Source of the DNA: Aradus depressus
Taxonomy: Eukaryota; Arthropoda; Insecta; Hemiptera; Aradidae
Assembly: GCA_963662175.1 (NCBI GenBank)
Contig: OY759216.1
Location: forward strand, 43,045,087 to 43,109,086
Direction of reading: 5' to 3'
Length of the DNA stretch: 64,000 bases
Both the position numbers and the translations under genes were made by a program. How positions within the stretch are numbered: the stretch's first letter is position 1; every line of letters starts with the position of its first letter. Under the pieces are notes generated by a model, which had not been told where the DNA came from, searched no databases, and was given only the letters and a program-made list of their open reading frames with translations. This document shows positions 11,495 to 24,057 of this stretch, one piece after another.

Positions 11495-13760
11495 ATAAAT
11501 TAACTATTTATACGTATATTAATTATATATACCTACTGATTTGGCTGAAATGTTGATATAATGCATTGTCAACGGAATGTGACAAAAGTAACAAGTTTCA
11601 GCGTTCTATCTCGATTAGAAGTAACTGAAAAAGCTATCGGCAGATTTGAATTAATATAAGGTATACAAAAAGTTCAAGAACCCCTGGTATGAAGAATGAA
11701 TCAGAGGAAAGAACCCTTCCAGGAAGAGAGGCAATATGTGAGAAGTGTGACAGTTAGTGAGGGAGAGTGTTGCCATGACAGGGAGGGGGTCAGTAAAGGA
11801 GGAGTTCCACGACCTCTCCAGCACCACTGACAGGACCGGGGTGAGTGGACTCATCTGTCTGGAGGAGACATGGTATACCTGGAGTGGCTATTTTGGAGAG
11901 GTTAGACCTCTCTACCTCCCATCCTGCCAAAAGTAGACAAGGGGACGACTTTAGCTCAAGTCAGCGAGGAAGAGGATCAATAGAGGATCGGTCAACGCTA
12001 AGTCAGCTCTTTGAAGGGTTCTGGAGTTACAGAGCACGTCTACTCTATATCATCAGCTTATCTGCAGCCAAAAGACTTAAGGGAATCGCATATATAAAGC
12101 TACATTTATTTCAACTTTTTTCTTCTTATAATTTTACTTTGAACTTTATGATGTCGATGTGCGCAATCATTATCTTGATAGCTCCCTGCGTCAGCCTGGA
12201 ATGCTCTGCCGCACTCTTCTCTTGAGCATTCTCTGAAGGTAGTTTTTGGTCAATCGCACCTCTACGTCTCGAGTTTTTTCAAGAATCACGCATTGATTCA
12301 ATCATCTAAGATCATGCATTAGATGCAATCATCTGAGATGATTTTCTACAGGCTCAATTTGCATCCCGTCTCTTGTGGATCGGTTTTGGAAGTAAAGCTA
12401 CATCTTAGTTGACTAATTCGTGCTGGGGAAGAACATTTCCGGTGATTCACCCTCTACTTTATTTTCTTATTTTTGGCTTCCTGGTTGCTGTGTGGCGAAA
12501 AGCATCATCCGCAATGTTGCGTACAGATAATGGCGTGAGGTAGGTCCTCAGGATGAAAATATAATAAATTCGTTCTTAGGGTTTTAGTCTTGGCGTAGTA
12601 TTCAAAATATACAGAAAAAAAAAGGTACATTGCAATTACATATCAGGGCAAACATGTTCTCGAATTTATTGTACACTATTCTTGTCAAATTGTTACCAAT
12701 TAAGATTCGCATGCCAAATGGAATTTAAAATATGTGGGTTTAGATCTACAAAAATCTAAAAACAGACATCCAATAAGAATAATTGAAACGTGGTGGAAAT
12801 GAGATGAATAGTAAAAAAACAGCTGTTTAGTGTCTAAACCACCTGTTGAACAGAGATCCATGAGACCACAAAGTCATTTAAGGCGCTGTAACATTATTCA
12901 TAACTGTCCTCTATGAAATGGGAAACTGATGATTCTTTCGACGTATCCTATTATCATGTATTGGTTAAATGGAAATAAATTTATTATTATCATTATTATA
13001 GAGGGCATCCAACGGCACAGTAATCACAAGCGCACCAACCAGGCGTCCTAATGTTGGATAAAGGCATTGGTGGTAGTATTATTTAACTTTAGGCTTAACA
13101 TCTAACGTAACTGTAATCTTGGGCGAGCAATCCAGAGTTGCTGGGGGTGTGTATGTTCCGTTGAAAACTCTACTTCGAATTTTTAACCGATTATATAACT
13201 TCCCCTATACATCATATAACCTGGGAAGTAAAAATACAGGAGACCATTTAGCAGCATCAGGGTCACCATCTGACCGAGTTAAAACAGCATTGAGACATCC
13301 TATTATGATATCTCCAAGGGCCAGATGCATCCACCCACAGTTATACCAGAAATCCTTGTATCACATGTTTTTTTTTTATTGCAAAGTTGTTTAAAATAAA
13401 CTTCTTCATAAAGAAGATAGAATATATCTCTCAATTGTTTCTCATAGAATATTTCATTAATGTTAACTCCAGATTTCAAAAGGGAAAAATATGTATGTAT
13501 AAATAAATATGTATGTATGAATAAATATGTCAAATTTCATATATCTGCAGTTCATATATCTTCATGCGTTAAGGAGATAATGGAATGTCCGGCTTAAATG
13601 GAGGTAGTCTTACTCGGATAACGCAAAGCCAGGTTAACTGGGATTTTGCAAAGCCAGGTTCCGACACCCTACTTAATTAAATAAGGAACATTAAATTAAT
13701 TAAAATATCATTAGTCCTGTTATAGCCACAACAGATATTTTTATTATATATTCTACAATA
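11495..13760. other. Intergenic; decayed repeats, no confident gene
   Basis: There is an open frame at 11845-12225 (plus), but it has no motif I recognise and no splice context, so I do not call it. Short end-pieces of the ACTTCCCC family occur at about 12405-12465 and 13180-13235 (CCGATTATATAACTTCCCCT ... GGGAAGTAAAA). Very AT-rich stretches and ATGTATGTATAAATA-type simple repeats lie at 13490-13530. Confidence 0.4.
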
Positions 13761-14096
13761 GGAGGGCAGCGGTAGCTCAGTGGAATGCCTGCTTGTCTTC
13801 TGAGCTCAACATCGTGGGTTCGAAACCCGACCGAGGCCCTTAGTTTATTTTATCTGGGAGGTAAAATAAACTTAAGCACGTCGTCCTTTGGCTGGGACGT
13901 TAAGCGATGGTCCCGAGCCTGTACGATGTCAGGTACTTGTTAAAGACCCCTACCCTAGATGAATAAAAATTTAGGACTCCCACAGTAGAGTCGGACTCAT
14001 GTCCACCAGAGTGACGAAAGAGCGCTCTGGTAGTAGGCTATATGACCTCGTAGTTAAAGCCCGGGCATGAGTCATAAAACCTAATCTAACCTAACC
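13761..14096 (+). mobile_element. Intact tRNA-derived SINE, telomere-tail family
   Basis: A perfect 12-bp target duplication, TATTCTACAATA, flanks it (13749-13760 and 14097-14108). The head has a pol III box A (TAGCTCAGTGG) and box B (GGGTTCGAAACCC). The unique body of about 230 bp contains the stem CCAGAG/CTCTGG. The element ends in (CCTAA)n-like sequence (CCTAATCTAACCTAACC). Target duplication, tRNA head and body make this an intact retroposed SINE. Confidence 0.93.
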
Positions 14097-14154
14097 TATT
14101 CTACAATACAGAAAATACAATGAATGAATGAATTAAAAAGGACATTAATAAAAA

Positions 14155-14744
14155 AAAAGTCGTCGGTAAATCATTCCAATGTACTTCCCCTAAAATTAAT
14201 TAATCAATTAACTTCCCCTCCAAATCCAGCCGACAGTTTCCGATAATTTTCAACAGTTGACTTACATAGGGGTTACCTCATACTAAATTTCATGTCGATA
14301 CATTCATTACATCTGCAGTTATTGGAGTTTTTGTGTTGAGCCCCCCTCTGATCACCTCCTTCCCTTCTGCCGATTCGGCTGAAAATTATTAAGTGTCGTC
14401 CTTATAGTGTTTTGAAGTCCCATAGGAAATTTTATGTCGATATATTCATTACAATGGCAGTTATTAAAGATTTTGACTTACGCCATTCGGCTGAATATAG
14501 ATAGGTGTTGTACTAAGGGTTTTGGTCACACGCTTAAAATTTTGTGTCGATACATTCATTCTATCAATCAAAATTCATCATTCTATCGTCAGTTATTGAT
14601 GTTTTCATGATAAGCCTCCCCCCCAATGTCCCCCTTCTTTTTCGTCGATTTGGCTGAAAAACAATAGCGGTCGTCGTTAGAGGGTTCTGGATTCACATAT
14701 AAAATTTAACGCATATAACTCTAATAACTGCGGTTGTAATGAAA
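14155..14744 (-). repeat. Interspersed ACTTCCCC-end repeat, minus copy
   Basis: It begins with the characteristic end (GTCGTCGGTAAATCATTCC, then ACTTCCCC) and continues through three to four internal units marked by CATTAC..CGGCAGTTATT and GCTGAAAA. A SINE (14745-15090) adjoins its right side. Confidence 0.75.
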
Positions 14745-15090
14745 GGTTAGGTTAGGTTTTATGACTCATGCCCGGGCTTTAACTACGAGGTCATATCGCC
14801 TACTACCAGAGCGCTCTTTCGTCACTCTGGTAGACATGAGCCTGACTCTACTGTGGGAGTCCTAAATTTTGCCTACCCTAAATTTTTATTCACTTAGGGC
14901 AGGGGTCTTTAACGAGTACCTGACATCGTACAGGCTTGGGACCATCGCTTAACGTCCCATCCGAAGGACGGCGTGCTTAAGTTTATTTTACCTCCCATAT
15001 AAAATAAACTAAGGGCCTCGGTCGGGTTTCGAACCCACGTTCTTGAGCTCAGAAGACAAGCACGCAAACCACTGAGCTACCGGCGCCCTC
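14745..15090 (-). mobile_element. Near-intact SINE, telomere-tail family
   Basis: In minus orientation it has a complete head, box B, body and tail. The tail appears on the plus strand as GGTTAGGTTAGG at the left end. Sequence agreement with the copies at 13761 and 47735 is high. Confidence 0.9.
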
Positions 15091-15099
15091 AGAAAGTAT

Positions 15100-15439
15100 T
15101 TTATAAGTAAAAGAAAGTATTTCATTACTTAGCTACCAGTAATGAATGTATCGACATCCAATTTCACATTTAAAGTCAAAACCATATGAGGACATAAGCT
15201 GTGAAATTCCAGCGGTATCGGTTGAAGGGAAGGGGGTTCAGGGGAGGGGGGCTCAATTCAAAAACCATAATATCTGCCGATGTAATGAATTTATCGAGAC
15301 AAAATTTAGTATGAGGATTTAGGTATCGAGACAAAATATCATATGTGAATTCAAAAACCCCATAGGAACGAAACTTATTAATTTTCAGCGGAATCAGCAG
15401 ACTCGGAGCGCTGGATTAGGAGGGGGAGGTTGATCAACT

Positions 15440-15470
<31 letters not shown>

Positions 15471-15480
15471 GGATGACTAG
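15100..15480 (+). repeat. Interspersed ACTTCCCC-family fragment with 30-base poly-G
   Basis: Internal units in plus orientation (GTAATGAATGTATCGACAT, then ATTTTCAGCGGAATC) run to a poly-G tract at about 15440-15469. The tract lies where other copies have a shorter G-rich stretch. Confidence 0.65.
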
Positions 15481-15847
15481 CGAAGCAGCAGCGAAGGCGC
15501 CAGAGATGAAGGTGCTAGGCGGATTTGACTTGCCAAACAAGCAGGAGCCGAACAGTGCTGGATCATATCAACGAAAAGAAAGCATGAAAATAGATTCAAT
15601 AAAGCGGTCATGAGTTAATCTTCCGGTTCATTTGAAGCCACTCTCAGGGAAAATGTTCAAACAAGCCAGAAGGACGTTTTTATCAAGCCTCCAGTGAAAG
15701 AACGACTTAATCAATTTCCCTGGAGAAACCACTAAAAGATTGTCAATGAATTCCTGAATATGTTGCCCTTAGCATTAGCGTTTGTTTTTTTGGATTAATA
15801 CAAATATTGACCCTACTCTCTAATAGTTAGATAGTAATTCTGACCAG

Positions 15848-16059
15848 AAGGTCATATCGCCTACTAGTTCCAAACCTACACAGGTTTAGTTACCTATGAT
15901 AGAAGTCTTTAAAGAGTACCTGATACCTCCCGTCCGAAGGATGGCGTGCTCAAAGTTTCTTACCTCCTAGATAAAAACTTAAAGACATCGGCCGGGTTTC
16001 GAACCCACGGTCTTGAGCTTACTAAACAAGCACGCTACTTCTTAGCTACCGGCGCCCTC
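15848..16059 (-). mobile_element. SINE, telomere-tail family (internally deleted)
   Basis: The head and box B complement at the right (GGGTTTCGAACCCACGG, GGCGCCC) are well kept. The body is shortened and the tail is missing. Confidence 0.75.
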
Positions 16060-16231
16060 TTTTTAAAATATATAAGAGGATCTTATAAAGTTGTGTTGAA
16101 TACTACCCTACTCTAGATAATATCCTAAAGTTGGCAATCTACAGAACTGAAATCAAGGAGAGTGAAGACATGAAGATCAATACATCAACTTGAAAAACAG
16201 AAAATAACGGTTTTCAGGAAGATCTCAAGTC

Positions 16232-16640
16232 GTAGGACGTGTCTAAAAAAAAAGGAGTCGGTGATCCACCAATGTACTTAACCAGGTCGAATTAATTAAT
16301 TTTTCGGTCCCCTTCGGAAAACGAATTGCGCTAACATTACAAATGAACTCCTAAATCCTTATAATAACTTTTGTGTCGGATAAATTCATTACATCGGTGG
16401 TTATTAAGGGTTTTGAATTGAACCCCTCTCCGAACCACCCTTTCCTTCGGATGATATCGCTGAAATTTAACAGGTTATGTCCTCACTAGGGTTTGACTTC
16501 AAATATGAAATTTCATGTCGATATTATCATTACATCGGCAGTTATTGAGGTTTTTGCGTTGAGACCTCCATCTTCTCATCACCCTCTGTCGTTTTGCCGA
16601 TTTGGCTCAAACGCAATAGATGTAGTCACCGCCGGACCAC
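16232..16640 (-). repeat. Interspersed ACTTCCCC-end repeat, minus copy
   Basis: It starts with GGAGTCGGTGATCCACCAATGTACTTAACC-like end sequence (given here only in part as a landmark) and holds two or three internal units with CATTACATCGG.GGTTATT. Confidence 0.65.
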
Positions 16641-17290
16641 ATCACCCAAAACAATATTCATAGCGCCGACCAGTGACTGGAGTGGAGGCTCCTGAAGGAA
16701 GGTCTGCATGTGGTGCCATGATGCGCTCAGATCGATTTGCCTAGAACGTCTCTACTAGATGTAAGATGTATTGTGACTAGACGAAAGACGAAAGGACAAG
16801 AACGTGTCCCTAAATATTGTCAAACCAGCATCAAGACACCGCTGGTCCATCCCGGAGAAGCCTAAACAGATATTTTATTTACTTTGGTTTTATTTTGTAT
16901 GTTATTTCTCTAGATGTTATTTTTTGTATATAATATTTATTGTTATTTTTTTGTTGTATATAAATACTATGACTGTATACAGAAATCAATTATTACTTTA
17001 TTGTCGTTCAAATATAAAAAAACTGATAAATATATGGAGGAGCACGATAAGGGATAAAATCCAATACATATTTTTAAATATTTAATTCTTGCCTTACCCC
17101 ACCTAACATCATCCAAAATTCTTGCCTCAACAAATTTCTGGAGGGGGGCCTTTTTCAAAGGAAAAACTTCAAGGCCCCCAAAACTGTAGAACGGCTGCTT
17201 ACAGAACAATTTTGAAAAATTCAAGTCATGGGCAATGTACTTATCAAGCTCGAAAATATTTTGTAATTTTTGGCGAAAAATCAATAGACG
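16641..17290. other. AT-rich intergenic sequence, no gene
   Basis: Short open frames on both strands are low-complexity and lack motifs. Confidence 0.35.
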
Positions 17291-17291
17291 T

Positions 17292-17778
17292 ACCTTCCCC
17301 AGATGTACGAAGTATAAGGGAATTTATGTAATCGGTAAAAAATTCGATGGTGAGTTTTGAACAGAACTTCATATTTTCCGACCTCTTGATTCCAAAAATG
17401 ATTAAGTGTTTTATAACTCAACATGAATGTATAGACACAAAATTTTATATGTGTATTCAGAACAATCTAAGGATAACACCAATTAATTTTCAGCCAAATC
17501 TGCTAAAAAGAAAGAAGGGGAGGATTAACAAAAAAACTATAATAACAGCTGCTGTATGTATGCTGTACGAATGTAATGTTACAAGAAATTTGAAGTGTTG
17601 AATGTAAATGTGAAGCCATATAAGGACGACACATAGTAATTTTCAGCTGAATAAGCCGAAGGGAAGGGGGAGTCAGTTTTAGCTTAAACGCTCGATTGGA
17701 GGGAGAGCGAAAACTTAATTGATTAATTATTGATGTGGAAGTACATAGCCAGTGATTCACCAAGACATTTTTTTTTAT
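17292..17778 (+). repeat. Interspersed ACTTCCCC-end repeat, plus copy
   Basis: The left end is CTTCCCCAGATGTACGAAGT, followed by GTTATGTAATCGGT-like sequence. Two internal units follow. The right end is TTAATTGATTAATTATTG..GAAGTACATAGCCAGTGATTC-like. This is one of the more complete examples of the family's layout. Confidence 0.75.
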
Positions 17779-17779
17779 T

Positions 17780-18157
17780 GCCTTCTTAATCCACACATAA
17801 AGCTTCTATTCAATCGGTGAAGAGTTTTGTCAATAGACACGCGGAAAAATAGTTTCCTGTCCTCCTTGGATTCAAGGGGTCGAAAAATATAAAATTCCTA
17901 TATTACTAAATTTCATTGCGTTCTTTCATGTCTACATCTATTTAGTTTTGATAATTACTAAATAATAGATTCTGTGGAGGATGATTAATAACAAGGGTGT
18001 ATTAATTAATTACCTCGTGCTCACATTCTGAAGTCTCCAAGTAATTAACTAACCTCAACGTCATATAATATTCAGAAAATGGAGGGAGTGGCTTGAGCAC
18101 TTTGGCCAGTTAGGCTATGAATTGAGTTGAATTATTTAAATTAGCAAGTAACTCAAT
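17780..18157. other. AT-rich intergenic sequence
   Basis: No gene, repeat family member or RNA gene was recognised. Confidence 0.3.
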
Positions 18158-18370
18158 TAGTGGTTTGGTCGTCTAGTTATCAAACTGAAAGACCCAAGTT
18201 CGAATCCTCACGCCCATGAATATTCGTATTGTAAACTATATGATATCAATTAGGGAGCTTATTACCAACGATGTAACAGAAAGGAGAGATCAGGCTTGGG
18301 GTATGTGAGAACAAACTTGTGGAATTTCTGCCAACCTTTCGGCACTCTCCAATAGCTTTTTTTTTTAATG
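18158..18370 (+). mobile_element. Possible tRNA-derived SINE of a third family
   Basis: The segment TGGTTTGGTCGTCTAGTTAT ... AAGTTCGAATCCTCACG has the spacing of pol III box A and box B. A unique body and a T-rich stretch follow at about 18356. Only one copy is seen in this window, so family status is not established. Confidence 0.4.
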
Positions 18371-19707
18371 TAACTTTCTAGAATAGCTAATGTTATTTTC
18401 ACCGTATAATATATATTATTACATAATATTATTTAAAAAAAGAAAATATACCTATAATAATAAACGTACTTATAATAATAATATTAATATAACAATATAC
18501 AGCTTTGGCAGGAAAACATTTATGAATAATAAAAAATATTAGCGATAATAAAAAATATTTTGAATAATAAAAAGAATAAAATATATGTAATAAAAATAAG
18601 AATGGCTTGGTGGTGTCTAGACTTGTGAAATTCTAAAAAACATTTTCCGTGCAATGACAAAAAAAATACCAGATGTGTGTGTATTATATCTGTGGTCACA
18701 GGGAATTAATTGGTAAGTCTAAATTCGTAACTTGTCAGGGCTGCACTTTTTCACTTTTAAATTAATCGTGTAAATCAAGTTTTTGGAATAAATAAATTAT
18801 GTTTGCATCATTATTAATCATATACCTTCTAAATCTATAGGAGTGAATGAAAATGAATATTGTTAATCCTTTCTTGGAATTTCCCTTAGTTACCTAATCA
18901 TTCCCCATCACTTACCTAATTATTTACCGTACTTTTTGAAATATTCGTTAATAAAGTTGAGCAAGTTGATTTAACCAAAAACACCCTCTTCACTTGGAAA
19001 TGTGAATGTTAAATGCAGTTATCTCGTGAATGATTCTTCAAAGATGTAGATTAAGTTGATTTAACTGAGAACATACACAACTTTACGAGTTATCAAGAAA
19101 CCAACATCTTTATAATTCCGAAAATATTAGAGTCCTGAGCTCCAAAGTTCATCACAGTGTCCAGATGGCTTATTACTTAACTCATTTTGGCCATTTTACG
19201 ACTTACTCCCTGTGACCATAGATAAATACTCTATTAATGAGTTAATGTATGCTATATTTCAGTAAAGGATATGATATTAAAACTGAGTAAATGTGACTAA
19301 ACAAAATTAACATTAAAATTTCATTAATTATTACTATTCATTATTTATTATACCAAAACAAACTGAAATATTATACCTAAACAAAAACAATTATAAACTA
19401 AATACAAACGAGTAAAAATTTAAAAACAGAAACAAATAATATGATATCCAAACCAAGGCAACATCATCATGGAGCAGATATTTGGAAATAAATAAAATAT
19501 AATATTTAAACAAAACCAAAATAAGATGTCACATATAAAATATATAATTTTATATGTGACATCTATATAATTTTCACTATTTAAAATAAAACAAAAATAT
19601 AACATTAATATGGTATATACACTCACTTCATTCTGTTCTGGGGAAGTACATTGCCAAGGATTCACCGACGATTTTTTGCAATTTTCGTGAGCGGCATTTA
19701 GCATTGT
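18371..19707. other. Strongly AT-rich intergenic sequence
   Basis: No coding potential was recognised. A decayed right end of the ACTTCCCC family (GGGGAAGTACATTGCC..GATTCACCGACGA) lies at about 19636-19680. Confidence 0.35.
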
Positions 19708-19938
19708 TACTCATGCCCGGGCTTTAAATTTCGAAGTCATATTGCCTGCTACCAGAGCGTTCTTCGTCGCTCTGCAGGACATGTGCCCGACTCTACTGTG
19801 GGAGTCCTAAATTTTGCATACCCTTAATTTTTATTCACCTAGGGTAGGGTCTTTAAGGACTATCTAACATCGTACAGGCTCGGAACCATCGCTTAAGACT
19901 TGACTCAAGGTTTTTTAACCTGCCAGATGAAAAACCTA
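19708..19938 (-). mobile_element. Truncated SINE, telomere-tail family
   Basis: The body reads in minus orientation (CATGCCCGGGCTTTAAA ... CATCGTACAGGCTCGG). The tRNA-like head is missing and the right end is diverged. Confidence 0.75.
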
Positions 19939-20548
19939 CCCAACTTAGTGCTGTGCCAAATAAATTGATGTCTCCTGTTTTTTATACTTGGATAATAAAA
20001 GTTGAATATAGCAGATTGTACAATATTATATTAACTAATATTATTCTGCACATTTTAAGAATTATATTTCTTAACTTCGGAAGAGAATTAATTTCGGTGA
20101 GGGTGACAGAAAGACGAAGAAGAAAACTCAACGGAGAAGATATAAGTTACCTGGCTTCTCTCTCAGTCATGGAGGGTAAAAGGTTTCTAGAATCACCACA
20201 GAAACACAATGGTGGCTAATTGGAAGGGAGTTTCTCAAGGTTCTTGGTCGTCCTAAAGGTGAGCGGAGAACGGCGCAGAAATCTAGAATTAGTTCAAATA
20301 CCTAGATACTTCCTTTTTTCCGCATTTTTTAGATTTGTTCCGGATAAGTATTAATCATAATCAATTTCGAGAAACGCGAACATATTGTAGAAACTACCGG
20401 TATACATCCAATGGGTATGTCCATCTCTGTGCAAATTTTAAACTAATCTAGCAAAAACTATGGGAACCAATTGTAGTTTTGTTTTGAATTATGAAACTGT
20501 AAAAAGAATATGAAATTCAATTACGACTGGGTTTATATTTTTACTTCC

Positions 20549-21120
20549 CTGGCTATATGAAGTATAGGGAAAGTTATGTAATCGGTCAGAAATTTGATGT
20601 TGAGTTTCCAACAAAATTGCATGTATTCGATCTCTGAAGCTAAAAATGAAAAAAAAATTTACTCAAGGACCCTAAACCACTTGCAAATTTTCAGCGAAAG
20701 GGAATGATTGGGTTAGAGAAGGGACTCAACTCACTAATAAATGTCAATGTAACGAAAGTAACAATAGAGAATTTAGTATGAGGATTCAAAAGTCCCTGAA
20801 AAGATCCCTACATATTTTCAACCAAATCGGTAGATTGGTTTCAGAGGGAGAGCGGAAACTAAGTTGATTCTACTCTTAACCTTAACCTCCTTAATTTCCT
20901 AATACAATAAGTATTGATTTTCAGCCAAATCAGTCCAAGGGTAGAAGGGGAAGAAAAAGGGATTTTTTCGAAAACTCTAATAGCTGCCGAGGTAATGAAT
21001 ATATTAACACCAAATTTTATACGTTGGTCCAGAACCCCATAAGAACGATACGTATTGGTTTTCAGCCGAATCGACCGGGAAACGGGTCAAAAGACAGGGG
21101 GTTTAAATTGAAAACTGTTC
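20549..21120 (+). repeat. Interspersed ACTTCCCC-end repeat, plus copy
   Basis: It starts at TTTTACTTCCCTGGCTATAT.GAAGTATAGGG, followed by GTTATGTAATCGGTCAGAA. Several internal units with TGCCGAGGTAATGAATATAT and ATTTTCAGCC follow. A nearby segment at 20375-20405 (ACGCGAACATATTGTAGAAAC) resembles the asymmetric end of the palindromic elements at 38561 and 49226. Confidence 0.7.
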
Positions 21121-21779
21121 ATCCTCCAGTTCTTTCCACGATGTCAATACTGAGGTGCCTTTTAAGCGAGATATTGATTATGAGAAGATGATCCTTTAAG
21201 ACATATAAAGAGACGCGCGAGAAAAAAGGAGTGTTTGATAAGGACTATTTCAAAAGGCGCCTTGAAGAGGGATAAGCTTGTTGCTACGGAAAACTGGGAG
21301 GATTATTACACAGTTCAAGATAAGCCCGAAGTGTTGAGAGGGATGGTGGCTTCGAGGCTCCCAACCATCCTTCTCACAGTCGAGAAGTCCAGATTTAGTG
21401 TGAAGATAACTTCAGAAATGCAGACGGTTTAACAAATAATTAAAACTGGAAAGTCTTCTTAGCTGTTAAAAAGTATATTAATATAAAATTTCTTATTGAT
21501 ATATTCATTCTATCGAGAATTATCGTTTCCTTCTACCTAGGTCTAGTGCGAAGACAGAAGGCGGCATCCTCCGCCAGAGCAGAGAGAAGTAGGCCAGCCA
21601 GTAGCCAGACTCCCTGGACAATGGCAAGAAGTAGATCCTGCTCCTTGACAAAGACACAGACTCCTGTGCCAAGACTAACTACCATTGCCTGAACATATTG
21701 TCTTGTCTTTCTGAGACAATGCCGTACCAAAATAAGTCCATCACCGCCGTTGCAGTAAATGGATCAAAGTTTCTGTGTG
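21121..21779. other. Unassigned sequence, possible old TE coding remnant
   Basis: Open frames on both strands (21235-21432 plus, 21533-21730 minus) have near-normal amino-acid composition, but I recognise no family. A TE origin is suggested only by the LINE-like remnant immediately downstream. Confidence 0.25.
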
Positions 21780-21963
21780 ATTTCTTATGAAATGCTGTGA
21801 ATCGTGGAACAGGACATCATTCTGCAGAAGATGAGAAGTGGTCGAAGACAACACGCTACACATTCTGGGCGAATGTGAAGGTTATTCACACCTTCAATGG
21901 AGGACGAGGAAGCAGAGCATCGAAAGGATCCTGCATTTCATTACAGAGGTGGAAAGTAGTTAA
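21780..21963 (+). mobile_element. Possible LINE C-terminal coding remnant
   Basis: The frame ending at TAG/TAA near 21960 reads TLHILGECEGYSHLQW and RTRKQSIERILHFI. This resembles the zinc-knuckle-like C-terminus of R2/R1-type LINE proteins (pattern H-ILG-C-x-x-x-x-x-x-R-R). The match is short and the clade is uncertain. Confidence 0.35.
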
Positions 21964-22305
21964 ATACTAGCGAAGGGCCGTTATATGGGCCTTCAGGCTT
22001 TGGATAACATGGGTACAAAACCCATCCTTGCAATCAGTGGACTCTGGAGCTGGCGAAAATCCGTCATTCTTCAAAATCATATATCAAGTATCTTGATGAG
22101 CGAAGAAAGATGAACGTGAACAAAGGGTTTTGTCACATTTACAAAAAGTTCCAGAGAAGAAAATAAGTCTCCAATTTAGTTCTTGAGATAAATACCAGAA
22201 TGAAGCACGTGCCTAAATGACAGTCTACAGAAAGGATTATCCAAGATAAGTAATTAACAAGTAGACAATTGGGTAAACGTAAGTTGACAACCAAGGGTTA
22301 CTTAC

Positions 22306-22545
22306 CGTAATAATAATGAATTGAGAGGAAGTGGAAGATCCGAAGAGAGCAGCTGTGAAGGGTATCATCCTGGCGGAGGCAGCACAACTACTGCCACCTC
22401 CGTTCGATACGCCTGCCCCCACCCCACCACCCCCATCCTCTCTGTGACAGACCACCCCACGAACAGCTGGAGGATCTAAGTGTATACAAATTGATACAGC
22501 TGACTTTCCAGCGGGGTTGGCCGGAACCTGAGCAGTCAGGTCCAT
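22306..22545 (-). CDS. Candidate first coding exon of an unidentified gene
   Basis: On the minus strand an ATG at 22545 (context CCATGG) opens 80 codons. They end exactly at a strong donor, ACG|GTAAGTAA, with the intron starting at 22305 in phase 0. The product begins MDLTAQVPANPAGKS, has Gly/Ser/Ala-rich low complexity (GGGGVGAGVSNGGGSS), and ends with a hydrophobic stretch, SSTSSQFIIIT. GC content is clearly higher than in the flanks. I recognise no family, and I did not find the next exon. It could also be a non-coding or TE-derived GC-rich island. Confidence 0.35.
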
Positions 22546-22559
22546 GGAAATATCCTAAT

Positions 22560-22996
22560 GTAACTTGGAGGCGTCTGAAAGACTAGCGAGTCAATATGAC
22601 TTTTCTGGAAAAAAAATTGGGTACCACAGATTGTAGCCGATATCTTAAGGAATGTGTGGTCTAGAGGCTACACACAGAATGTTGTTTATTTAGAATAAAC
22701 CGCACCATAGTATCAAACCGAAATCACCTTCTGCGGGGGGTAATACATGTCCTTCCGCCAATCCCACCACTATTTAAACATGACGGGAGGGGTGGGGGTT
22801 AAAACTAACTGAATTTGGAATGACTACATAGTGCAGACTTTATATCTTAAAATACCCGCTACTAGCTGTGATGTCTGATGCTGCCTGGGAAAGTCACTGT
22901 ACTAACAATAAATCACAACATTGTGAGCATCATGTTGGGAGAGTGGAGGTTTGTTGTCTTGTTCAAGGTTACTATTCTGAGAGGAACTTCAGTTTT
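22560..22996. other. Intergenic sequence, nothing recognised
   Basis: No coding or repeat-family signal was seen. Confidence 0.3.
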
Positions 22997-23142
22997 TGAG
23001 TGGTTAGTGTGCAATGAATATATAAGTGGACCTCGGTGGTTGAGTGGTTAGTGTGAAATGAATATATAAGTGGACCTCGGTAGTTGAGTGGTTAGTGTGC
23101 AATGAATATACAAGTGGACCTTGGTGGTTGAGTGGTTAGTGT
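22997..23142 (+). repeat. 44-bp minisatellite, about 3.3 copies
   Basis: The unit starting TGAGTGGTTAGTGTG repeats at 22997, 23041 and 23085, with a partial copy at 23129. The period is 44 bp with a few substitutions (GCAATG/GAAATG, CTCGG/CTTGG). Confidence 0.9.
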
Positions 23143-24057
23143 TTCCAATCCTAGAGAGGTTCTAGTGGTTAGTGCTATTATGCTAGAAGGGCTTTAGCGG
23201 TTAAATGGTTAGTGTTACTATTACAACGAATAGGACGTGGAAATCTATATGTTAAATATTTGTATAATTAGAATGTTTAAATAAGCCTGACCTTACTCCT
23301 GACATGAATAAAGTTACACAAAAAAATCTTCTCTTCCAATCTCTACAACTGTCACCGATTTGAGTGAAACTTTGTCCTGATCATCTAGTCTAACAATTGC
23401 GTTTATTAAATAGAACAAGTCCAAAACAAACCAAGCGAAAGATGCTGTAACCTCTCTTTTTTTCGATGAAAAACATAATTTTTCAGATCCCACAAAGATG
23501 GCACAACAAGTCTAGTCTGACGCCGACCTACACCAACATCTGGGGGAAGACCCCCCCCTCCCCCAACCGACAGACATCCCGCCTCCTGGGCCTCAGGTCA
23601 AGGACACCTTGTCCTCGTCATCACAGTTCTAGGGTCACTAAGGCCCGGTTCCACCAACTTGATTAGTTGAACTGAAAGTCCGTAATTCAGTTTCTAACAA
23701 CGCTGATTGTTTGGTGGACTTTGGTTCATAAATCTCATGGGTGGCAATTTTAAATATTAATATTACCATTTTCACAAACAAATTTTGTTAGTAAAAATGT
23801 GCGTTAAAATAAAATGAACTTTGAAGTTACGTTAATAGATAATTAAATGAAGTTAATTGATATTTGTAAACAATATAACCATGGAAATTTATAATATACA
23901 AGTTGCGTATAAATAAATTCATAATAACGGCAATATCGTTCACTTGTTATCTATTCGTATTATTTATAGCCTCAACGTTTCTGCCATGACATTAACATAA
24001 CCCAATGTTTCGTATTTTCCAAGGTTGGCATATACGTAGGTATATATTATATCTACA
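23143..24057. other. AT-rich intergenic sequence
   Basis: A C-rich stretch with short open frames lies at 23500-23660. No gene is supported. Confidence 0.3.

Noticed and set aside
13761..13840. tRNA gene
   Set aside because: Box A and box B are present but the sequence continues into a conserved SINE body and tail with a target duplication. The same applies to all other tRNA-like heads in the window.
22997..23142. CRISPR-like array
   Set aside because: The units are contiguous 44-bp tandem copies without distinct spacers, in an animal genome.
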